64,000 nucleotides of DNA from Mycolicibacterium mageritense (GTDB taxonomy: Bacteria > Actinomycetota > Actinomycetes > Mycobacteriales > Mycobacteriaceae). Location of the stretch: positions 7,006,001 to 7,070,000 of the forward strand of contig NZ_AP022567.1 of NCBI RefSeq assembly GCF_010727475.1, read 5' to 3'. The notes beneath the pieces are model-generated. The model was not told the origin of the DNA. It made no database searches and was given only the letters and a program-made list of their open reading frames with translations. A program made the translations under genes and the position numbers. Shown here piece by piece: positions 26,297 to 34,876 of the stretch. Each line of letters begins with the position of its first letter. Within the stretch, counting starts at the first letter, position 1.

Positions 26297-27253
26297 ATGT
26301 CCACACCCGATAGTCCGATCCACCCCGCCCACCCGCATTTCGAGGTGGTACGCGAAGACCTCGCCTTCAGTTCCGGCAGCGATCGCTGCGACGGCTGGCT
26401 GTACCGGCCACGAACAGACGCCACTCACCCGTGCGTCGTGATGGCTCACGGCATCGGTGGCATCCGCAGCGCCGCGCTGCCCGAGTTCGCGACGCGGTTC
26501 GCCGCCGCGGGGATCGCCGCGCTCACCTTCGACTACCGCCATTCCGGCACCAGCGGGGGCGTACCGCGCGGTCTGATCGACATCCGCCGACAGCGAGCAG
26601 ACTTGCGCGCGGCACTGGACTACGCGCGCGGCCTGGATAGCGTCGATCCGGACCGAATGGCGCTGTGGGGGACCTCTTTCGGCGGGGGGCATGTACTGGC
26701 CACCGCCGCCGCCAACCCACGTATTGGCGCGGCTATCATCCAAAACCCCTTCGTCGACGGTCGCGCGGCGGCGGCGGCGGCGATGCGCTCGGCCGGTCGT
26801 GTCGCCACCTACCGGCTGGCTGTGCGGGCTCTTCGCGACGCGCTGCGCGCCCGCCGCGGCCGCGACCCCATCTACGTCGATCTGGTTGGCGAACCCGGCA
26901 CGGTGGCGATGATGACCACACCCGATGCGAGAGCTGGATTCGAGGCGATTCTGCCACCCGACCCGATCGGTTGGGAGCCCGCCGTTGCTGCCCGTATCGC
27001 GTTGCACTTGCGATCGGATCGGCCCGCCACCAAAGCCGACCAGGTGACCTGCCCTCTGCTGGTCAATGTGTGCGACCACGACGCGATCACGCCACCGGAT
27101 CCCGCGATTCGCGTCGCCGAAGAAGCTCCTCGGGGCGAGTTAAGCCGTTACCCCATAGGGCATTTTGACCTGTTCGCCGGGGAGTGGTTGAACCGAGTGT
27201 GCGCCGACCAAATCGCCTTCCTGCGCAGCAACCTCATTGCCGTTGCGCAGTGA
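26297..27253 (+). CDS. alpha/beta hydrolase
   Basis: 318 aa from ATG 26297; an alternative ATG at 26267 would overlap the MerR start. The alpha/beta hydrolase set is present: oxyanion-hole HGIGGIRS, nucleophile elbow GTSFGG, Asp in CDHDAITPP and His in IGHFDLF. The N-terminal DGWLYRPRTDATHPCVVMAHG resembles dienelactone hydrolase/X-Pro-type peptidase-like esterases of actinobacteria. Substrate unknown. Divergent from the MerR regulator, its likely controller. Confidence 0.85.
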   Translation: MSTPDSPIHPAHPHFEVVREDLAFSSGSDRCDGWLYRPRTDATHPCVVMAHGIGGIRSAALPEFATRFAAAGIAALTFDYRHSGTSGGVPRGLIDIRRQRADLRAALDYARGLDSVDPDRMALWGTSFGGGHVLATAAANPRIGAAIIQNPFVDGRAAAAAAMRSAGRVATYRLAVRALRDALRARRGRDPIYVDLVGEPGTVAMMTTPDARAGFEAILPPDPIGWEPAVAARIALHLRSDRPATKADQVTCPLLVNVCDHDAITPPDPAIRVAEEAPRGELSRYPIGHFDLFAGEWLNRVCADQIAFLRSNLIAVAQ

Positions 27254-27277
27254 ACGGGTGCACGCCCGTCGGCGCCC

Positions 27278-27943
27278 TCAGCCTTGGGTGGGGTCGGCAA
27301 CGATGCGCAGGTAGGGACGAGGGGCAGTCCAGCCGTCCGGATAGATCATTTTGGCCTCCTCGTCGCTAACCGAGCCGGCGATGATCACGTCGCCACCTCT
27401 GTTCCACTGGGCGGGGGTGGCCACCTTGTGCGCGGCAGTGAGTTGTAGCGAGTCGAGTACACGCAGCACCTCGTCGAAGTTGCGGCCGGTGGTCATCGGG
27501 TAAACGAGCACCAACTTGATCGTCTTGTCGGGGCCGATGACGAAGACATTGCGCAGCGTCGCCATCTCGGCCGGAGTGTGACTGGTCGGGTCACCGGCGA
27601 TTTCGGCGGGTAGCATCCCGTAGGCCTTCGAAATGGTGTAGTCGCTGTCGGAGATCATCGGATAGTTGGGTGCGGTACCTTGTGTTTCGGCGATGTCGTC
27701 GGCCCATGCGGTGTGGTTGTCGAGTGGGTCGACCGACAACCCGATGATTTTGGTGTTGCGTTGGTCGAATTCGGGTTTGATCTTGGCCATGTAGCCGAGT
27801 TCGGTCGTGCACACCGGGGTGAAATCGCGGGGGTGGGAGAACAGAACTGCCCAGCTGTCGCCGATCCACTCATGGAAGTTGATCGGACCCTGGGTGGTTT
27901 GGGCGTGGAAATCGGGGGCGGTGTCGCCGATGGTGAGTGCCAT
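27278..27943 (-). CDS. 1-Cys peroxiredoxin (Prx6 type)
   Basis: 221 aa with AAAGGA as ribosome site. The peroxidatic Cys is in HPRDFTPVCTTELGYM, and the long C-terminal half (DNHTAWADDIAETQG ... TGRNFDEVLRVLDSLQL ... RGGDVIIAGSVSDEEA) is typical of the Prx6/1-Cys class. No resolving Cys is seen. It reduces peroxides or persulfides using small thiols. Beside a sulfide:quinone oxidoreductase it may handle reactive sulfur products. Cytoplasmic. Confidence 0.9.
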   Translation of the reverse strand: MALTIGDTAPDFHAQTTQGPINFHEWIGDSWAVLFSHPRDFTPVCTTELGYMAKIKPEFDQRNTKIIGLSVDPLDNHTAWADDIAETQGTAPNYPMISDSDYTISKAYGMLPAEIAGDPTSHTPAEMATLRNVFVIGPDKTIKLVLVYPMTTGRNFDEVLRVLDSLQLTAAHKVATPAQWNRGGDVIIAGSVSDEEAKMIYPDGWTAPRPYLRIVADPTQG

Positions 27944-28389
27944 CAGTGGTTGTCCTTTCGGTTTGGTGCGGTCGACATCGACGCTAGCGGTCGAGCCTGA
28001 GGCGAACCTGAAGTCGGCGGGGGGCGCGGTCAGCTTCGGAGGGTATCGACTAGTACGAGGCCGGCACCACCGTCATCTACCCTTGAAACGCCGTACTAAT
28101 GAAAGAAAATGCGTTCTGGCCTGGCGCGTTGTCCGCATTTTGGTCAGTCCCTTGGTGTTTATGTCACGTAAGGCTCGTCAGCATGGGGCTCTCCTCGTCG
28201 CGAGCGATAGGAGGTCGATAGGCAGTCGGCTGGTGGTATTTGGTGGTGTCGGCGGCTGCGTTGGGCGCCGGTTGCGGTCGGTTCCCAGGACAATTGGGTT
28301 CCGTACGAGGCCGAGGCGAACCGGCGCGTCGGCACGGCTGCGCGATACCAAATGGGCTATGTCCGGCACGGCAGCCATCGGCGACGTTT
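27944..28389. other. 446-bp gap without a recognisable gene
   Basis: No convincing reading frame. An 11-bp direct repeat GTACGAGGCCG occurs at 28053-28063 and 28303-28313, and TAGTACG (28051) and CGTACTA (28092) form a loose inverted repeat. The peroxiredoxin promoter must lie here but I cannot place it. Confidence 0.3.
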
Positions 28390-29439
28390 CTATCGTTCAG
28401 CTTCGGATCGGCTGAACCAGCGGTGCCGTCGGGTGTTGGCGAATTCAGCTTTTTCGTCGGCCAGGTCGGTGGAGGGCCCGATGAAGGGGGCGGTGGGTTT
28501 GGGCCCGGAGAGGAAGTCGGCCTCGACCTTGCCAACCTGTCCATCGCCGAACTCGATGTAGCAGACCCCGCGCCCAGAATACTTGGCGGTGAAGGGCGTT
28601 CCGTGCAGCTGTGCGGCGATGTGGGCGGCAACGGTGCGGGCAGCGTCTTCGGCGTAAACCCCGGCTCGGGGTACGGGTGCGTCGGCGCAGTCACCGATGG
28701 CGTACACGCCAGCATGTTTGGTGGCGAGTGTGGCGGGGTCGACGGCGATCCATCCGTCGCTGCCTCCAGCAGTCAGCCCGGAGGCGTCGATCACGCCGGG
28801 GACGCGGTGTTTGGGGATGCCGATGAACAGGTCATAGGGCACGGTGTCGGTGTCGGTGTGGACGAGGTGTTGGTTCGGGTCCAGTGAACGGATCTTGGTG
28901 TCGGGCCGGTAGATGATGCCGCGTTCGGCCATGGCGGTGATCAGCGATTCGGACGTTTCCGGGGAGACCGGGATCGGGGAGGGCATGGGGCTGATCACCT
29001 TGATGGTGGCGGCGTCACGGATGCCCCGCTCGACCAAGTGGGCATGTAGCAGCAGGAGTGCCTCATAAGGTGCTGGGGGGCACTTGAAGGGGACACTGAG
29101 GATGCCCAGCACGATGGTGCCTCCAGTGAATTCAGTCAGGCGGTCACGCAGTCGAGCGGCGCCATCCACGGTGTAGAAGTCGTGACCGTCCTCGGAGAAG
29201 CCAGGGGTGGCTTCGGGCTCGTAGTCGGCGCCAAGGGCGATGACGAGGATGTCGGTCTGGTAGTCGGATTGATCGGTGGCGACGCGGCGGGTGGCCGGGT
29301 CGATCGAGGTAATGTGTTCCTGGCGGAATTCCACGCCTGGCCGGGTCAGCTCGGCATACGGAATGCGGACCTCCTCGGGGGTGTGGTTCGCGAACAACAC
29401 GTCGGCCGGTGACCCGTCGCAGGCGCTACGCGAAACCAC
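28390..29439 (-). pseudogene. sulfide:quinone oxidoreductase, 5'-truncated
   Basis: About 340 codons match the FAD/NAD(P)-binding sulfide:quinone oxidoreductase family: LVIALGADYEPEATPGF, VPFKCPPAPYEALLLLH, IPKHRVPGVIDASGL, GVYAIGDCADAPVPRAGVYAE and GRGVCYIEFGDGQVGKVEADFL. The N-terminal GxGxxG that binds FAD (about the first 40-50 residues) is missing. The family match begins near 29408, where a different gene starts on the other strand. Without the dinucleotide fold it should not be active. The truncation marks a DNA junction. Confidence 0.75.
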
Positions 29440-30433
29440 ACCTGGGCACTATCTGCGCGACCTCCCCCGGCTGGACACGGCCGACGACCTGCAATTGCGC
29501 CGAACATCATCCGCGCTCGCACAGGCGATCCGCGCCGCCACGACCGGTCGCCGTCAACGATGGACTGCACGAGAACTCGTACCGGCCCTCGATGCGATCT
29601 ACGCAGGTATCGCGCCCATGCGCGCAGCGCTCACCGCGCCCGCGGCTGCCCCGGAGACTTTGGAAGCCATCGTCGAAGAGCTGCGCAGTGAGTTCACGCT
29701 GTCGCTGGCGGTGATGCTCAGCGGCCAGTACGCGGTGGTCACCAAGCTCTACGAGTGGTACTCCGCGGGGGCAGGAGTGCCGGCGGATGCCTATCTCGAT
29801 GTCAGTCGCTTCCAGATCGTGAAGGCAGCGGGCCCCGGCCGGATCGCCATGCGCGATCTCGAAATCGCGACGCACGGCGGCATCACGATGCTGACACCGC
29901 AGACCGGGTTCGTCAGCTTCGACCGGTTCTCGCCGGTCCAGCATCTTCTCTACGGTCAGTGGTTCGCCTACATGCACTCGCTGTGGGACGAGCAGTTCCG
30001 GGCACGGGTGGCTGCCGCGCACGGCGCCGCGCCGGATGGAGACCCGTGGGACGCGCGGGACATTCGTGTGCCACTGTTCGGCGACATCCGCCGAATCCGC
30101 AACGACTTCATCCATAACAAGGGCATCGTCGACGAAGCAAGCGAGACAGAAGTTCTCACCTGGTTCACCGAGGGCAAAGCAGCAGCGATCAAGCCCGAAC
30201 AGATGCTGGCGCTGCTCACCATGTTTCCCGAATCCGATCTGCTCGCAGTGCCCGCGCGGGCGGCGCGGCACAGCCGAAAACCCCTGCCGTGGAGCGCCGA
30301 GCCGGACCTCATCAACCAGGTGCAGAAACGGGCACGCCAGCTCGGACTCAACAGGAAAACCCGTAAGGAAATCGGCCCCGCCGCACTGGAGCTGTGGCTG
30401 GCCGCCAACCCAGCCCCCGCCGCGGGCGGGTAG
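29413..30433 (+). pseudogene. HEPN-like protein, 5'-truncated
   Basis: About 340 codons without a plausible start: the frame opens within the antisense of the oxidoreductase fragment. The protein is helical. It contains IRRIRNDFIHNKGI, an R-x4-H motif of the HEPN kind used in many ribonuclease toxins and defence proteins. Earlier parts (FSPVQHLLYGQWFAYMHSLWDEQF) and the C-terminal RKTRKEIGPAALELWLA are not recognised. The 5' end was replaced at about 29410, so expression is doubtful. HEPN assignment is by motif only. Confidence 0.45.
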
Positions 30434-30510
30434 GCGCCACCGACCACTCTCAGCATTCGCGTCAGGTTTGATGCAGGCACGCAAGACGCCTCAACTCGGA
30501 AAGGGCCACC

Positions 30511-31314
30511 ATGACGACACCTGCGCCTGGCGGTTACCCGCCGCCATCGGGCTACCCGAATCCGTTCGCGCAGCTGGACGCCAAACGCCGCAACACTGTC
30601 GGGTTGGTCGCGCTGACCGTCGCGGTCCTCGGGCTGATCGCCGCTCCGTTTGTGCTGCTGGTCAGCGCAGTGTTGCTGCCAGTCGCGCTCGTTCTCGGTG
30701 TTGTGGGGCTGTGCCTGCCGGGGCGGCCGAAGGCGACCAGCGCCGGCGCGGTCGTCGTGGCTGTGATCGGTGCAGTGGTGAGCGGCTTCGCGTTGATGGA
30801 TCTGGTGCGCGGTGTTTTCGATGACGCTTTCGACAGCGCTGAGCCGCCGTCACCCACTGAATCCGTCAGTGCGAGCGAGGGCCCTGGTGCCGGTGCGCCA
30901 CCCGGCAGCCGGGAGAACCCGCTGCTGATCGGGGAAACGGTCACCGAGCCGGGGTGGACGGTCACGCTCGGCGCACCGCGCGAGGCCACCGCCGAGGTGG
31001 CCGCCGCGGATCCGTCCAATCCCGCACCGTCGCCGGGCATGGAGTTCTGGATCGTGCCGGTGCGCGCGACGTACACCGGGGACGACCCCGTGAGGCCGGC
31101 GCTCGAGATCTGGGTGGAGTTCGTCGGTTCAGACAGCCGCACCTATGGCGACGAATGTGGCTTCATTCCCGATTCGCTGCTCGGCTTTGGTGAGCTGCAC
31201 ACCGGCGAGGTTGCCGAAGCAAACACCTGCGTGGCTGTGCCTGCCGACGCAGATGGCCTGTGGGCGTTGACGATCGCCATGTTCTCCGACCCGGTGTTCT
31301 TCGCGACCGAATAG
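30511..31314 (+). CDS. membrane-anchored protein with extracellular beta domain (DUF4190/DUF4352-like)
   Basis: 267 aa. A Pro/Gly-rich N-terminus (APGGYPPPSGYPNPFAQ) is followed by two membrane segments (GLVALTVAVLGLIAAPFVLL; SAGAVVVAVIGAVVSGFALM). A Pro/Ser linker then leads to an extracellular domain (NPLLIGETVTEPGWTVTL ... MEFWIVPVRATYTGDD ... GDECGFIPDSL). This order is typical of actinobacterial DUF4190 proteins with a DUF4352-type immunoglobulin-like domain. Two Cys may pair. Function unknown. Ribosome site GAAAGG precedes ATG 30511. Confidence 0.65.
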   Translation: MTTPAPGGYPPPSGYPNPFAQLDAKRRNTVGLVALTVAVLGLIAAPFVLLVSAVLLPVALVLGVVGLCLPGRPKATSAGAVVVAVIGAVVSGFALMDLVRGVFDDAFDSAEPPSPTESVSASEGPGAGAPPGSRENPLLIGETVTEPGWTVTLGAPREATAEVAAADPSNPAPSPGMEFWIVPVRATYTGDDPVRPALEIWVEFVGSDSRTYGDECGFIPDSLLGFGELHTGEVAEANTCVAVPADADGLWALTIAMFSDPVFFATE

Positions 31315-31368
31315 GTGACCACGCCGTCACCGCGGAACGGCCGCCCGCGACCTGTCACACCTCTCGTC

Positions 31369-31387
31369 TATTCTCTGTTTTAGAGAA
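31369..31387 (+). promoter_or_regulatory. -10 box and inverted repeat TTCTCT-N5-AGAGAA
   Basis: TATTCT (31369-31374) is a good -10 box. TTCTCT (31371-31376) and AGAGAA (31382-31387) are exact inverted repeats around the likely transcription start. A ribosome site AAGGGGAA follows before ATG 31405. An operator is likely. Confidence 0.5.
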
Positions 31388-31404
31388 CACAACGAAGGGG
31401 AATT

Positions 31405-32043
31405 ATGAGCCGCTACGCCTGGGAACACGGAACCATCACGCTGCCGACCGGCCAGCCCGCCCAGCTGCGCGCCGCCCTGCAGCGTGCCGCTGATGCGCAG
31501 ATCGCGGCGCTGACCGCGGAGACCGATCGCGCGTGGAATCGACTGCGCACCATGACCCCCGCACAGCGGGCCGACCACTCCCGGATCGCCAACGATCCCA
31601 TCGTGAGCACGCTGAGCGAACAGGCACACTTTCTGATGTGCCACTGGGAGCGCCGCGGCAACACGTCGGCGACCCGCTGGCGCAAGCCGTCACAGAAGGC
31701 GATCCGCGAGTCAGTGATCACCCGCCACAGAGACGGCGCAGGCAAGACCCACACCGTCTTCCGCTGCGGCCTCGACGCGACCATCACCCTGGCCGGCAAC
31801 ACCGTCACCTGGGACGTCTCCGAGAACAACCATGCCCCCGAGCGAGCACACGCACACCCACTGGCCGCATCCCTTTTCCGCCACCTCCACGCGGTTCAGT
31901 GGACATCCCGCAGCGGCGGAATCATCGTCGGCAACGACGAGTACGCCCGCGACGACCGTGACGTCGGCGGTGGCGGCAACTACACAGTCGAATCATTCGG
32001 GGCAGCTCCGACTCGCGGTGCTCGCGCGTTGGTGCGCCGGTAA
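31405..32043 (+). CDS. hypothetical island protein
   Basis: 212 aa with a clear promoter and ribosome site. The N-terminal half is helical and charged (QLRAALQRAADAQIAALTAETDRAWNRL). The C-terminal half has beta-like segments (TVFRCGLDATITLAGNTVTWDVSENNHAPERA) with RHLHAVQWTSRSGGIIVGNDEY. No known domain recognised. It converges with the double-HTH gene. Its own operator-like promoter suggests it is regulated within the integrative element. Confidence 0.6.
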   Translation: MSRYAWEHGTITLPTGQPAQLRAALQRAADAQIAALTAETDRAWNRLRTMTPAQRADHSRIANDPIVSTLSEQAHFLMCHWERRGNTSATRWRKPSQKAIRESVITRHRDGAGKTHTVFRCGLDATITLAGNTVTWDVSENNHAPERAHAHPLAASLFRHLHAVQWTSRSGGIIVGNDEYARDDRDVGGGGNYTVESFGAAPTRGARALVRR

Positions 32044-32084
32044 CGCCACGGCGATGTCCAAGTCCGCGTCCACCCGCCGTGGGG

Positions 32085-32708
32085 TTACGACGTGGGCGCC
32101 ATCAAGCGCTCGACCTCTCGCGCTGAGACGAACACGCGGCGACCCACGGTGACCGGCGTCAGCCGGCCGTCGCGCAGCATCGCACGCACCCTGCCCTTGC
32201 TACACGCCAGCAACTCGGCTGCCTCATCCATGGTGTGCACCGTCACCGGCGCCGCCTCGGCTTCGGCAGCCGAGGCGGGCGACAGCGCGGGCAGCGCCCG
32301 AAGATGCCGCGATAGGCGCGGTTCACCCGTGGCCCGCGCTTTGCCTGCTTGCTCCGGCAGCGGAGGTGGCGACGGTGGCGACGGTGCGACGGCTGTCCTC
32401 TTGGGCGCCCGTACATGCGTTTGGTAGCTGTTGTCCGGTTCCGGCTTCGGCGCGGTGCCGGCAGCAGCGTCGAAGAGTCGGTGAACGGCCGACGCCTGAA
32501 TGAACCTGCGCGAACCGATAGTGATGCTGGCGAGTTCGCCGCGACGCAGCATTGCGCACAGAGCCGAGCGTGACACGTCCAGCCACTCTGCGGCTTCTGC
32601 GAGCGTGAGCGTGTCGGGCTCCGCCTGCGGCTGCTGCTCACGCTCGCGGAGCGCGGTGGCCACCACGTCGAGAAGCGTGTCCAGTTGCATGTGCACCATC
32701 GTGCGCAT
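32085..32708 (-). CDS. double excisionase-type HTH protein
   Basis: About 207 aa. Two separate excisionase/MerR-like HTH units lie at the ends: LTLAEAAEWLDVSRSALCAMLRRGELASITIGSRRF, and HTMDEAAELLACSKGRVRAML followed by LTPVTVGRRVF. A Pro-rich linker (PSPPSPPPLPEQ) joins them. Such a protein could bridge two DNA sites, as Xis-type architectural factors or regulators do. The start is uncertain (32708, 32699 or 32690 all possible). It lies in line with the xis-like and integrase genes. Confidence 0.7.
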   Translation of the reverse strand: MRTMVHMQLDTLLDVVATALREREQQPQAEPDTLTLAEAAEWLDVSRSALCAMLRRGELASITIGSRRFIQASAVHRLFDAAAGTAPKPEPDNSYQTHVRAPKRTAVAPSPPSPPPLPEQAGKARATGEPRLSRHLRALPALSPASAAEAEAAPVTVHTMDEAAELLACSKGRVRAMLRDGRLTPVTVGRRVFVSAREVERLMAPTS

Positions 32709-32972
32709 ATCTCGCGATACGCGCCAGTGCGGGAGTCCGACACTCCGACGTCGACGCACTTCCGCAGGTCTGACGACTTACAGGCACAGCCGCTTCAGTT
32801 GGACCGGTGTGTTGCGGCGGCAGCCCTGCCGTCGTCGCCGCCGCCGCTGTGTTCCGCTGGTTCAGCGGCGGTCCAGATCGGCTGCGCCAAGCTGCAATCC
32901 CACGGCGACATCTGCGTGCCGGCGTTCCTTGATGCAGCTGCAGCCACCTCACGGTCGCCAGGCGTCACCGGG

Positions 32973-33242
32973 TCAACTGGCCTCACTGGCGGCCATGATG
33001 CGCTCGATCTCGTTCGGGGCAATCCGGCGTGCGTTGCCGAGCTTCACACTGCGGATCTCCCCGGAGCGAATGAGTGCGTACACGTGGGCTTCTGAGATGG
33101 CCAACTGTTCTGCAGCTTCGGCAACCCGCAGCAGCTTGCGCGCTCGTGGCGGCGGAGCGCTGGTGGCCCCCGTCGAGACGGCACGCAGAAGCGTGACTAC
33201 TGCCTGAACCAGTTCGTCGTTGCCACCTTCACTGCCCGCCAT
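32973..33242 (-). CDS. excisionase-family DNA-binding protein
   Basis: 89 aa from ATG 33242. Residues ~38-85 form an excisionase HTH (LRVAEAAEQLAISEAHVYALIRSGEIRSVKLGNARRI). The position next to the integrase, on the same strand and downstream of it, fits a recombination directionality factor for the island. The N-terminal helix (DELVQAVVTLLRAV) resembles the start of the double-HTH gene, so they may share ancestry. Confidence 0.75.
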   Translation of the reverse strand: MAGSEGGNDELVQAVVTLLRAVSTGATSAPPPRARKLLRVAEAAEQLAISEAHVYALIRSGEIRSVKLGNARRIAPNEIERIMAASEAS

Positions 33243-33389
33243 GCACTCCATGGTCTGCGCTCAACGCCACCACGTCCAGTGCGAGCACACGACACGCCGC
33301 CGAAGACAGATGAATGCATCGCAGGCGTGCATCGGCACATGCATCTCGCTCCTGTCCATGCCATTGCCGACAGGGACGTGACAGCACCG

Positions 33390-34601
33390 CTAGGTGGCGG
33401 CTTTCTCGCGGGTTTCGAGCACCCGCGCGTAGACCGCCATGCCCTGCGTCACCGCATCCTCCTGCGAGTGCGCGTACACCCGCTGAGTGAAGCTGGCGTC
33501 GGTATGGCCCAGCACCGCTGCGATGACGGCGATCGGCACCCCGTTGAGATGCATCAACGTTCCACAGGTGTGGCGCGCGTCGTGCAGTCGGACGTGAGGT
33601 AGCCCGGCGTCGGCGAGAGCATTGCGCCACATATAGCTCAGGGTCGTGGGGTAGTAGGCGCGCCCCAACTCGTCGCACACGACGGTCCCATCGCCCTGCC
33701 ACCGGTTACCGACCAATTTCTGTTCTGCCTCCGAGCGCAGCACAGCGCGTTTGAGCACGGGCAGCAGTGTCGAAGGGATCGGGAGCGTGCGGCGGCCGGC
33801 GTCGGTTTTTGTGTCGGCCTCCACGGCACCAGCCTCGCTGTGTACACGCTGGCGCGCCACCGTCATCGTTTCGGCCTCCAGATCGATGTCATCCCACTTC
33901 AAGCCCGCCAGCTCGCCACGACGCATGCCGGCTTGCAGCGCCAGATGGTGCATGTGCTCCAGGCGGTCCCGGGTGGACTCGAGATGATCGAACAAGTGTT
34001 GGCACTGCGCGACAGTCAGCGTCACCTTGGCGCGCTTGACCCGCGCCGGGCCCTTCACATGATCGAGCGGACTCCGCAGCACCGTCCCATCCTCGATCAA
34101 TCGCCCGTACACCGCACCGAGCCGCGAGAGCATGTGCTTGATGCTGCCTGGCGCCCACGGCCCGCACGTCTCTTTCACCCCCGCCGGCAACTTCGACGGT
34201 TTGTGCCAGTCCCCTGACGGCACCGCTTTGGTCGAGATGTCGGTGACAAGTTTCTCGATCTCGTCGCGGCGCAGCTCCTGCACCGGACGGTCCCCCAATC
34301 GTTCGATCGCTGGGCGCAGCACCGCGGCATAGGCGGTGCGGGTGTTGGGCCGGGCGTTTAGCGCATCCAGGTAGGCATCGGCGGCCTGACGAAGCGTGAC
34401 ACCTGAAGGTGTCACCTGCACCCCGCGGGATCGGTCGCCGCGCGCCTCGCTGTATGCGTCGATGGCGTCCTGCAGCTTCTTGAAATTGCGCTTGCCCTGG
34501 TGGCGCTTCCCGTCGACTTTGCCGGTCTCGATGCGGACCTGGTAGCGGGCCTCGCCGCCCTTCGTGGTGACGATCTTGACGTAGTGCGGGATGCGCGCCA
34601 T
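33390..34601 (-). CDS. phage-type tyrosine integrase of the island
   Basis: 403 aa, full length. An N-terminal arm-binding domain (YQVRIETGKVDGKRHQGKRNF) is followed by a SAM-like core-binding domain and the catalytic domain. Catalytic residues: Arg in QAGMRRGELAGLKW, HDARH, LGHTDAS and Tyr in RVYAHS. The gene starts 124 bp from the tRNA-Pro 3' end, so the tRNA is the expected attB. TACAGT (34615-34610) eight bases before the ATG suggests leaderless expression. No damage seen, so the island could still be mobile if its left end is intact. Confidence 0.9.
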   Translation of the reverse strand: MARIPHYVKIVTTKGGEARYQVRIETGKVDGKRHQGKRNFKKLQDAIDAYSEARGDRSRGVQVTPSGVTLRQAADAYLDALNARPNTRTAYAAVLRPAIERLGDRPVQELRRDEIEKLVTDISTKAVPSGDWHKPSKLPAGVKETCGPWAPGSIKHMLSRLGAVYGRLIEDGTVLRSPLDHVKGPARVKRAKVTLTVAQCQHLFDHLESTRDRLEHMHHLALQAGMRRGELAGLKWDDIDLEAETMTVARQRVHSEAGAVEADTKTDAGRRTLPIPSTLLPVLKRAVLRSEAEQKLVGNRWQGDGTVVCDELGRAYYPTTLSYMWRNALADAGLPHVRLHDARHTCGTLMHLNGVPIAVIAAVLGHTDASFTQRVYAHSQEDAVTQGMAVYARVLETREKAAT

Positions 34602-34609
34602 GACACGGA

Positions 34610-34615
34610 ACTGTA
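34610..34615 (-). promoter_or_regulatory. -10 box of the integrase gene
   Basis: Minus-strand TACAGT eight bases before ATG 34601, no ribosome site between. The attachment core should lie just beyond, towards the tRNA. Confidence 0.4.
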
Positions 34616-34685
34616 GACCGAAACAGAGGCTTGAGTGTCACCGCGTGTCATCGGGGAGCGAGTTGGCACAACCCCCGGATACAAG

Positions 34686-34719
34686 AAAACCCCCTCCGAC
34701 CGAGGTCAGAGGGGGTTTT
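34686..34719 (-). terminator. rho-independent terminator after tRNA-Pro
   Basis: A 12-bp stem with one mismatch (GGTCAGAGGGGG against CCCCCTCCGACC) and a 2-nt loop, followed on the minus strand by TTTTCTTG. It ends the tRNA transcript and shields the island from it. Confidence 0.75.
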
Positions 34720-34724
34720 CGTTG

Positions 34725-34798
<74 letters not shown>

Positions 34799-34876
34799 TG
34801 GTGCCTTTCCGGATCTCTCCGGCAGCGGTCGAAAGCCTACCGCAGTCGGCCACTCTTTTCGTAATCGCCCCACCCG

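Noticed and set aside
1..34600. Second copy of the tRNA-Pro 3' end as the other attachment site
   Set aside because: I looked for GGATTTGAACC-type sequence in the island and saw none; the site probably lies outside the window.
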